DNA of 20,805 nt from assembly GCA_037178675.1 (NCBI GenBank), contig JAYMGJ010000793.1, forward strand, positions 1 to 20,805. The letters are read 5' to 3'. Shown here in pieces: positions 8,208-16,805 of the stretch; within the stretch, counting starts at the first letter, position 1; every line of letters starts with the position of its first letter. The notes beneath the pieces are model-generated. The model made no database searches. It saw only the letters and a list, made by a program, of their open reading frames with translations, and was not told the origin of the DNA. The translations under genes were made by a program, and so were the position numbers. The DNA is from Scleroderma bovista (taxonomy: Eukaryota > Basidiomycota > Agaricomycetes > Boletales > Sclerodermataceae).

Positions 8208-10641
8208 ATGCGCCTGATCAACGTAAAAGCTTTTATTGAGAGAGAGAGATTGATCAGAGTGGGAAACCCAGTGGATCATCGCACCGAAGTCCTCGAGTTC
8301 GTCAACGACGAACGAATAAAGTACGCGATCCTGTCCCATCGGTGGATCACGCAAGAGGTGGACTATGACAAGATGGTTGGGCTCGCAAGGATGGCCGTGG
8401 AGGAGAAAGACGAGATTCGCCGGTGTGGTGGGTACGGAAAAATTCTCCGGAGCTGCGAGCAAGCTCAGAAAGACGGATATGAGTGGTTGTGGGTCGACAC
8501 TTGCTGTATCGACAAGCGAAGCAGCGCAGAGCTATCGGAGGCCATCAATTCCATGTATCGGTGGTATGAAAACGCCAAGGTATGCTATGCGTACCTCCAC
8601 GACGTCCCTGATCCATGGTTTCCCACCACGCATGACCATGAGAGGTATCCCAATTTCAATGGCTGGCCAGAGTGGTTCTCGCGTGGGTGGACACTGCAAG
8701 AGCTGATAGCCCCAAGCAACGTCCAGTTTCTTAACAAGAATTGGCAAAGCATAGGGGACAAGAAAACGCTTGCACTTACCTTGGTAGGCATCACTGGAAT
8801 CCCGGAGCATGTATTGACACATGGACTTCACGAAAACCGTCCGTGTGTTGCACAAATCATGTCGTGGGCGGCTCATCGGAAGACAACGCGAGTGGAGGAC
8901 AGAGCTTATTCGTTGATGGGTCTGCTGAACGTGTTTGTGTCGATGAGTTATGGAGAGGAGAAGAATGTATTCCGCCGTCTTCAGCTGGAGATCATCCAAG
9001 GATCGAACGACCAAAGCATTTTTGCCTGGGATTGGGACAGAAAAAATGAGCAGCCTGGCAGCATCCTTGCGGGTGACCCGAGCGACTTCCGGCGTTGTGG
9101 TGAAATGGAGCTGATGGGTCACGACGAATTTATCGAATATATCAAAGAGGACATCCCAGAAGAGGACTCCGTCGAGGATCGACTTGGCGTATTCCCGATC
9201 ACGAATCGCGGCATCCATATTTGGCTGTTCCTTCGTCGCCATCGTGACTCTCCCTCACTCTTCCTCGCCCAGCTGCCATGCCGCAGTGGTCGATGGTGTC
9301 AACCAGCAACCATCCCTTTGGTTTTGTGGGGATCCAATTCTTACTATAGATGTCCAACGCAGTGCTTTGGACTATTTGCTCTGGGAGGACCTCTACAATT
9401 GCGCCAAATCTATCTCAGATACCACGACCCACCGCATCGCAACACCACATTCGAAATCGACGATAGCGCACTCACCAAGAATGGTCTCACTTGCTGCGGC
9501 GTGTACCCAAGGAAATTCACAGGAAACACGCTCACGGTGACCAACACCGATCCCCTGTGCATCAAAGTTTATTCTGATGATCGCCCTAACCATCGCTTTG
9601 TAGTGGGCTTTGGACAATCTTTTGGCAAGGACTGGATACATGTTGTTTCTGATGAACCTAACACAAATCTGCGACTTCCATGGGAGGACTATGCCATTCG
9701 TGAATACCCTAAAATGCTGGTCAGAACGCTGACAGAGCATGCACAAGCACAACACATGAATAAGGCATGTTCTGGGCCTGAACGCTATGGCCAGATTTGC
9801 ATTATGCAGACCCGGCTCCCTCAAACAACTGCTAGGATCCAGATTTCGTCTGTCATGTGGAAGAACTCAAGAATGCGTGGAGTTAAGCTTGACGTATTTC
9901 GCGACCCCGGTGTTGATAACGTATTCAGTGAATGGACAGTCTTCGATGTTAACGTGGGTAGTTTTTGTTTCACGTCCCACTGGCATTGATAGCACCATGT
10001 ATTTAGGGAACAGACGACCCTGGCCGTGACTGGCGGGCTCTCATGATATTCGATCGGCAAAGGAAGGACCGTAGCTACAGAATAGGCGAGGTGCCCAGTA
10101 ATTTCTCGGCCTCACCTGACGGTATCAAAGTGAGCACACATTCCTTTCATACAGTGTTTGAGCCTTACGAGAATAGCTGGGGGACTATGGCTACTTTATG
10201 GACTCCAAGGAATTCCACTACAAAGGAAACCTCTTTCTTGACATCAAGTCGCTTTCTTTAAAAGCGGACATCACCCCAAGGCAGCACACACTATCTTCAA
10301 TGGATGATGTTAGTGCCTGGCATTGGATGGGGTCCCATCATCACCATTTATACAAACCACTGATGCTGTCACTTCCAAGCAACGATGATCTCAAGTCATT
10401 GTTGACTTTGCTCTCTACTCAACTCACCAACAGATACTACCTCGTCACAAGGATCATACAATGTCCTCCTGATCCTGACCAGCCCAGCTCAAACATCACA
10501 ATACCTTTGTACAGCATTGCAAAGCCATTTGTTTGGTACCAAAATGAACGTGCTGGGGTTGTGTCAGAAGAGCAGTCAGGCGACGAGTTACGAGGTGGTG
10601 ACCAATATGTAAGGATATACATAGTAGATGAGGTGCCATAA
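8208..10641 (+). CDS. HET-domain (heterokaryon incompatibility) protein, three exons
   Basis: Predicted exons are 8208-9953, 10007-10129 and 10177-10641, encoding about 777 aa. Introns are 9954-10006 (GTGGGT...TTTAG) and 10130-10176 (GTGAGC...AATAG), both phase 0, and splicing keeps the frame to TAA at 10641. The HET domain (PF06985 type) covers roughly residues 39-240: YAILSHRW (39-46), WLWVDTCCIDK (93-103), SMYRWYENAKVCYAYL (115-130), WFSRGWTLQELIAPS (156-170) and EDRAYSLMGL (230-239). The C-terminal 450 residues look beta-rich, with no NACHT, WD40 or ankyrin repeats visible. HET domains in characterised fungi trigger incompatibility-type cell death when activated by partner recognition; a similar role here is inferred. 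No frameshift or stop is seen, in contrast with copies A and C. I chose ATG 8208 because it begins MRLIN and follows a conserved acceptor. Confidence 0.88.
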
Positions 10642-12747
10642 GCTCTGCATCCTATTCCTACGTCTGATATTCCGTATCATCTCCGTTCCTCCTTAACTCA
10701 GCCTTTTATCCTTTCTCTCTGCGGGCTGGCGAGGTATTTACATCTATTTGTACCTGAGTTATCCTAGCCATCCTACACTCTCTGGTATCAACTTATTTTT
10801 GGCTTTAGTCTCACTCCTCTCCTCCCTTAGAGTGGATTTGACACTGTGGAAGTCGCGAGACGAGTCAACGGCCGAAGTGCCGAAGCGATAGGCGCACGCG
10901 ACTGGTTGGGAGGGGAGCAGCGGAGCAGGAGTGCAAGGACGACACTGGGCAGACTTCTGGACGTATCGAGTCTCGCGAGGATGGATTCGCAGGAGTCACG
11001 TGGGTGCTACAGCCTTGTCCGTGCCTGACACTCAAGTCTCCCCGAGAGCTCCTTGTACATAGTAGGTTCCAACGATTCTCGCTGAGAATATTACTCCAGC
11101 GACCTCGCGACGCATCAGTGGGCCGCATATGAGGAGCAGATGGATGCCAGCCCAGGTACGTGCTCGGTATTCATGCATCGTGCGAAACATGCTGCTGATC
11201 ACACACTCGTGTCCATGCCTGAAATTATGAACGGTGCAGGGTGGTTACTTCGTGCGACGTCTTGGGAGAGGGACATGTTTCCCCCGTTCGCTTCAGCCCA
11301 AACCTTTGGTGCACGAATACGGACACGCCAGCTTCTATTGCGCTTACCAAGTGCTCATCAGAGCGTATACCATCATCAGACTGTATACCATCACTCAAGA
11401 ATCTCTGCGGCTGGCCCTCAGCGGTGGTGATTTTGGTCAGGATGGGGTGGGAAGAAACCTATGCTTACGCACTGAGTTGCTCTCAGCTTGAGGACTTCAC
11501 GCGACTGCTACATGGCCACGGATTTATGGTCCAGTACACACTAGTGCACTTGGCCATCCACATCATTCGGAAAGACACTCATAACCTCACTAACAGCAAA
11601 CGATGGATCGTGGACAGAACGACAATACGACAATCCCGAGCAGACAACCTGCAGTACGCCGACGATCCACAATACCTCAGCTACTTCTCGCTTTTCTTCG
11701 CTAATGGTTCGGACATTCATTCTCCCACATTTGTGCTCGCACATCGTCTCGCTCACAGTCATGACGAAACTCGAACAGAATCTGTGCTTCAAACAACGCA
11801 TTATCGCGACTTCTTCCGCAGGTTCTACCTCAAAGACTTGTACTGCGAAACCGACCCCGGTTCATCGTCATCGCCGCATGCTGTTATGTAGTGGTATCGC
11901 CCAATTACATCAAGAACGTCGCAGCGCAAGCCTGTCTTTTGTTCAATCACGTGTCCTCTCAGCTGTCCTTCTCGCCTTGATATGTGACACTGCGTCCTGT
12001 CGTAATGCAGAACGTCCATACAGAATCAAATCGTTCCCGTCGGATAATTCGAAGTTGGCAGAGATAATGTTGTATTTAGTGGCCAACCTGAAATGCGATC
12101 TTACGGTCTTTCGCCCCTACCTCACCGAAAGAGGTCTCTTAGTTATCTCAGACGGAGGTTGGGAAACAGTGGTGGGGGCAGATAACGTCCCGCGCTACTG
12201 TGGAGTAGGCAAAGGCCGGCTCGAGCTTCCGGATGGTGCAAGCTCGCGTGGTCAGTATGTCGCTCAGAGAAAGCCTGCAGAACTGACTGATAGATGTCTA
12301 GGACGATACTCAATGATACGTACCGATCAGATCTCTGTCTTCTCCATCTGCCGCACTTTCTCGTCATCGCCGCGCTCTACGTTGCGCTCGCTTTGCACGC
12401 ACATACCAGAGAACAAGTTAAGCAAAACACACACCTGGACATTTCGGACGAGAACCACGCATCCCCAGACGATCCTTGCGCCAGGCATCAGCATCATCGC
12501 CTGGCTCGAAGAAACCAGAAGACTCTTTTCCTTGCTTGAACCATGGCGTATGCTGTCGTGTCGCCGTCATTGACCTCACAGGACCTTGTTTCTGGATCAC
12601 CTTCTAGCACGGCCACCCTGTCGATGTCCACCACCTCCACCACCTCATTCGTGCCCTCTGCCGTTATGACGATGTTCCCTGATCCCTGCCTGCACTCGAG
12701 TGCCTCGCCCGCTCTTGGTAACCCGGTCACGCCTTTCTAGTGCAGCC
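10642..12747. other. Long region without a recognisable gene
   Basis: After a pyrimidine-rich 3' flank of the HET gene (10642-10840) the sequence becomes more GC-balanced. Several overlapping ORFs exist: plus 11241-11891 (216 aa), plus 11704-12573 (289 aa) and minus 12494-12730 (78 aa). None shows a motif I recognise, they compete for the same DNA, and none has obvious splice partners. Two stretches resemble short hydrophobic helices in other frames near 11855-11900 and 12350-12390. A gtataccatca word is repeated near 11364 and 11380. It may hold a decayed gene. Confidence 0.45.
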
Positions 12748-13205
12748 CTTCTGGGACGTCCTTCAAGGTTATATTGGATGAATTCGCTGTGACCCATCAG
12801 CTCCATTCTATTAAAATATGCGAATAAGCTCAGATCATCTGGAAAGATACTGCCAGGCTGCTAAATTTCCATGTTGTGATTCCACGCGAGATGTGCAAAT
12901 GACCTCCAGCTGAAGACAATAAAATCCTTTCTTCTCCTCTCCATACAGCATTGGAAAATTCATGTCCAGAAGACCCATCAGCTGATTACTGCATCGTAGA
13001 CATCGGATCGTTTCCCACCTTTCAACGCATACGTTGCCCTATCACGAAGCCGCGGGAAAGGCACTATCCATCTTAGAGACTCAACGACAAATTGTTCACG
13101 CAACATCCCATAGCTACGCAACGAAAACCAGCGACTTGTGAACGTGGACCAAAAAACAACTTGACTGCATTGGGAATTGTTCAAAGTATCTGCAGGTTCT
13201 GGGGA
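12748..13205 (-). pseudogene. HET-domain remnant copy C, inverted
   Basis: Read on the minus strand, this region aligns with copy B residues of about 163-325. Fragments include a degraded LQEL..APSNVQF block near 13205-13170, KRSDVYDAVIS (compare TRVEDRAYS) near 12980, then LMGLLDMNF, YGEEK and LQLEVI from about 12977. Below that come a W-rich block with stops, and ELMGH.EFIQY-like sequence near 12800-12770, down to a CCCAGAAGGG segment near 12750. Several frameshifts and stops interrupt it. The nucleotide match is clearest at cgaattcgctgtgacccatc-type sequence near 12779. Orientation is opposite to copies A and B. Only the C-terminal part of the HET domain plus a short downstream segment survive. 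Confidence 0.8.
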
Positions 13206-14100
13206 TAGACAGACTTCATCTTAATTTATAGCATCACTTCTTCACAGTAGGCACCACTCACAGCTCTTATGACATTTTCACGTGAACAATTCTTACACAT
13301 TATTGTTGAAAGCTATCTTACATTAGAGAACAGCTGAGTTTATTTCACGCGGACCTTGGGCGCTCATTCAAAACATCAATATTCGCGGATGACGAAAAAA
13401 GGGTCACATTTTCCAGTCGCAGTGACCTTGTAAACAAGGTGATGTCATGTTGACCCCATACAATAAGCCAAGAAGAAGCGACTGTCCTCCTTCGAGTTTT
13501 AGGGGGGACTACTCTCCCTTGGTCCGAAGGTGCATGCAATTAATGAACGCGGCCGACTTTGAAACCCGCGTCTCGCAGCCACTGACTCACCTCACCTGCC
13601 TCTCAGTTTTTCATTCGTTACTTCCCACTCTGCCGGCTCAGAGACAGATATATTGTGCCCGCATTTCTTAGCAGCTCACCTGACACGACATCGTTACCGT
13701 ATACGGATTTGAGCATGGCGGGCCCATGGAGCGAATCTAGGATGTGAACAGTTACACATTCGTAGGGGTGGATGTTGTCGATGGCGTTCTACTCATGAGT
13801 GTGTATTCGCGGGAATCAAGGCCGGGGGTAGTACACGTACCACTTTGACAGCAACCGAATCGTCCCTCAAAGCAACATGCATGCTCCTAATAAGAATCCA
13901 ACGTGGTTGCCATGGTCCGTGGTTAAGTTTGTCCTTTCTATGTGCACAGGAAGTACTGCAAACTCGCACTCCGGCCTGAGATTCACGGCAGAGATTTTGC
14001 CAAGGGAACAATCAATTGCATATGACGGGGGTACACCAGAATCGGTTACGTAGGGCATGTAAAGCATATATAGTCGCATTGAGTCCACATATCGTGGTAC
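13206..14100. other. Intergenic region 3' of eL30
   Basis: No gene is recognised on either strand; ORFs are below 75 codons without motifs. It contains the probable 3' UTR and terminator of the minus-strand eL30 gene near its right end. Confidence 0.5.
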
Positions 14101-14585
14101 TCATGCAGCTTGCCCCTCAGCGAACGAGAGCAAGTCCGAGTCACCTTCATCAGTGATGGTCATCACACTGTAGAAATCAGTCAGCCCGAAAGCCCAAAGA
14201 ATAAAGACATATATACACTTACCCAACACGGAAAAGTTTTCCAGCAGCTGTACCAAGGGCAACATTCGTGCCATTAAAGTGATGTACAGAAGTCTTGGAC
14301 AGCATGGCATAATATTCGAGCTCGGATTTGCGCAGGGGTGGGCAGTTACCAGCGATCAAGACCAGCTTGGCTATTTATTGCGAAAAGTCAGCCAAAGGGA
14401 CCTTCTCAGCCTCACGCTCCAGTCCCCGTGAGTTGGTAGAAAAAGCACCCACCCTTGCCGCTGCGCATCTGCTTCAGGGCAGACTTGTGTCCGAGCGTGT
14501 ATTTTCCCGACTTCACGACGAGGGCGAGACGGGACGCAAGGGACTCGTTAGTTTTGGATGCCTTTGTTTTGCTTGCGGGTGCCAT
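14101..14585 (-). CDS. RPL30: 60S ribosomal protein eL30, three exons
   Basis: Minus-strand exons are 14585-14453, 14370-14223 and 14167-14101, giving 115 aa. The introns are 82 bp (GTGGGT...AATAG) and 55 bp (GTAAGT...CTACAG), phases 1 and 2. The protein starts [20 protein letters not shown] and continues with [59 protein letters not shown], and [10 protein letters not shown] with [14 protein letters not shown]. These are signature blocks of eL30, a kink-turn-binding protein of the large subunit. Length fits the family and no disruption is seen. The C-terminal tail SFAEGQAA is a lineage variation. In some eukaryotes eL30 autoregulates its own splicing through an RNA kink-turn; I did not identify one here. 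Confidence 0.96.
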
Positions 14586-14919
14586 TGGTGATAAGTTTTG
14601 AGGCGGGGAGGCTGAGGAGCTTGACGGTTGCGTGGGGATAAAGGAAACAATCTCGCCGAACGTGCCGAGGATGTACTATACAGTTGATAAAGAAGTTCAA
14701 ACCCCGCCCGGGTGTCTCCATCGGAGAATCTACGCCCCTATCTAAAATAATTACCGCCGGTTCAGTGCCGTGTTAGTATCTGTGTTGCGCCATGCGTCCT
14801 GCATCGACATCGTCCGTAACGCAGCCTTTTCTCTGCGGAGCGTTTTGTACGTGTCTGTCGTAACTTATGTATCATTTCCACCGGACCAAAGGTGTCCTTG
14901 TTTTTTGATATCACAGTAC
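14586..14919. promoter_or_regulatory. Intergenic region: eL30 promoter and ARP9 3' flank
   Basis: 334 bp between the eL30 start codon and the ARP9 stop codon, both genes on the minus strand. It must hold the eL30 promoter and 5' UTR. A gccccgcccggg-like GC-rich stretch near 14701 and a pyrimidine-rich leader on the minus strand are visible, but no individual factor site is claimed. Confidence 0.45.
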
Positions 14920-16667
14920 TCAAAACAACGCAGGCGACATCTCTATGATAGCATGTGGACCCTTCTCGTCATAGTCTGGCTTTGACACAAAGTTTTTGGC
15001 TTGCGCGTCACTGAAAGCAATCTACAAGATATGTCAATGAGGTATGTCGAATAGACGAGCAGTTCGATACCTACTTTGGCGACGATACTCGTCCCAAGGA
15101 ATGCAGCTAAACGATCTCCCTTTTCCCTGAACTCACCAAAGTATTCAGGTACATTTACGACTCGGATTGATCGGGGTTGCACATCGTTTTGTTGATCAAG
15201 ATTACTCAAGATATATGGTGACAACCGCGACTGCAGTGCAACCCCAATGCCTAGCGATTGATTTTTACATAACGTGAGGACAGCTCTTAGGGTTGAAGAC
15301 ACATACCCTTTACATGGTTCCCTAGGTCTCCTGTGACAAACAGTGCTTGCCATATGTACTGTCTTTGGTCCACGTCGGCTTGTCCCACAGAGAGTCCAAC
15401 GGCGTCTTGGAGAGGTAAAGGGTCTACATCATCGATTGGAATTTGTCGTGGTTTGAGCAAGGTGGGGTCAAACAGTGGTTCACAGAAGCGATGTCGCTCT
15501 TTCCCCACTGTTATCGAGTGACCACGAAACTCTACAGTAACGAGATCGAGGGCCTCTATCTCCCTCGCTCGCGCTTGTTCAGCAGCAGACGCCTTTGCGG
15601 TAGCTTTTTTCTTCATTCCAGTTTCAATGACAGCTTTCTCTTTCCCTGCCACAAGGACAGCAGCGATATCGGTGACACCTTCATCTTCGGGTATTTCCAC
15701 CGTTTGGCCATCCGATGGTACGCGAACTAGACCGTCTTGCCATACGTGTTGTATGAAGTCTAGTAGGAACTGCTGGACAGCTTCAGGATCACTCGGTGAA
15801 CCCGGTGGTGAGGCAGCGGCCATGACGGACTGATTCGAGCGAAAGATGTTGGCGAGGTAACGTTCGCAGTCACGTATCCCGATGGGTGTAGACGTACGGA
15901 TATTCTGTAGAATGAAACCTTCATAAACAGGAGTGATGTCTGTCGTTTCGTATCCAATGTCTACGACGACACCGCTAAGCTGTCCAGCCGCGTATATTTG
16001 TGTCATCGGGCGCTCGACTACCGTAAACCCGGCCACATTGAAGCGTTCGAAGAAAATCTGACACATTCGTTCCAACGAATCACGGGAGTGACCAGAAGCT
16101 ATCGAAAGTATGACGGGCGATTCATTCTGAACCCGTTTGATCTGGAGCTGGGTAAAAATGACATATTTCCTGGACACGGTACAGGTAGGAAAGGAATCAC
16201 GTTGTCCAATGTGAAGAACGTACCAGAGCGCTTCTGCTTGCGTCCAATCACGAATATTTCCATCTGCGAAAGGCCATGACACGGAGACATCCTGCCCTGC
16301 TGCCAGAGCTTCGTCTAGTTGGGCACCAACCAAGTAGTCGTTGACTTTTGCGGCTGGGTTTAGATGATGCGGAAGGCTTGAAGCGCGACTGAGGGATGGA
16401 GAAGGACGCAAGCTATCCAAGCTGTTCGAGGGCTGCTTTCCATTTAAATCGACGTTGTTGGAGGGTTCTCCTGCTCCTTGTCGCAGTCCTACACGGGCTG
16501 GTATTTCCTGTGACCCGGTGCCATTTGAGCGTCAGGACATCTCGTAGCAGGGGACATACTCACTACTGTCGGTGTCTTGAGTAGTTTCATGAATGCCCAG
16601 GCCCGCCCGTATCGTTGTTCTTCCTGTTTTCAATGACGAGTATCGAAGACTCTCTGAATGTGCCCAT
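14920..16667 (-). CDS. ARP9: Actin-related protein 9-like (SWI/SNF-RSC subunit), five exons, two apparent frameshifts in exon 1
   Basis: Minus-strand exons are 16667-16564, 16507-16224, 16169-15307, 15250-15075 and 15021-14920, with introns of 53-56 bp and good GTRNGT/YAG ends. The product would be about 508 aa. Recognisable parts are SSILVIE then TGRTTIRAGLGIHE (first phosphate-binding loop), EIPARVGLRQG, VNDYLVGAQLDEALAAGQ, IFFERFNVAGFTVVERPM, GVVVDIGYETTDITPVYEGF (second phosphate-binding region), VTDIAAVLVAGKEKAVIETG, ARAREIEALDLVTVEFRG, CEPLFDPTLL, a VTGDLGNHVKG segment, RVVNVPEYFGEFREKGDRLA, FLGTSIVAK and a C-terminal EKGPHAII...SPALF. In yeast ARP9 pairs with ARP7 in SWI/SNF and RSC; basidiomycete orthologues are usually named ARP9. 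Exon 1 reads correctly only if one A is dropped from the plus-strand tttt run at 16627-16630 and one from ttt at 16585-16587. The rest (1425 nt) is clean. Confidence 0.85.
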
Positions 16668-16805
16668 GACTGGTCGGAATTAGCGCGACGCGTTGTCTTT
16701 ACTCCTAACACAGCGTTTCACACTATTCGGACTGAGAAATGGTCTGATATCGTACATAAACCATAAATACCCCTCGTTCTTTTTCTGATCCTGTTATAGC
16801 CAGCC
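16668..16805. promoter_or_regulatory. 138-bp bidirectional promoter between ARP9 and lanosterol synthase
   Basis: The ARP9 start (minus, 16667) and cyclase start (plus, 16806) are head to head with only 138 bp between them, so both promoters must overlap. A cataaatac word near 16763 is a weak TATA candidate for the plus gene. A ctgat...ttatag segment at about 16785-16799 resembles a branch site and acceptor, so a 5' UTR intron is possible. Confidence 0.6.

Noticed and set aside
8532..9242. 236-codon minus-strand ORF inside HET copy B
   Set aside because: It is the antisense shadow of a clear HET-domain exon.
11704..12573. 289-codon plus-strand ORF
   Set aside because: It is long but has no recognisable domain and overlaps another open frame of similar quality (11241-11891). 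No splice or homology support, so it is described only within the gene-free region.
12978..13184. 68-codon minus-strand ORF as an independent small gene
   Set aside because: Its C-terminal part (KRSDVYDAVIS) and the sequence on both sides line up with the HET protein, so it is part of remnant copy C.
14328..14591. 87-codon plus-strand ORF
   Set aside because: It lies antisense to exons 1 and 2 of the eL30 gene.
15998..16279. 93-codon plus-strand ORF
   Set aside because: It is antisense to ARP9 exons 2-3 and includes the intron at 16170-16223.
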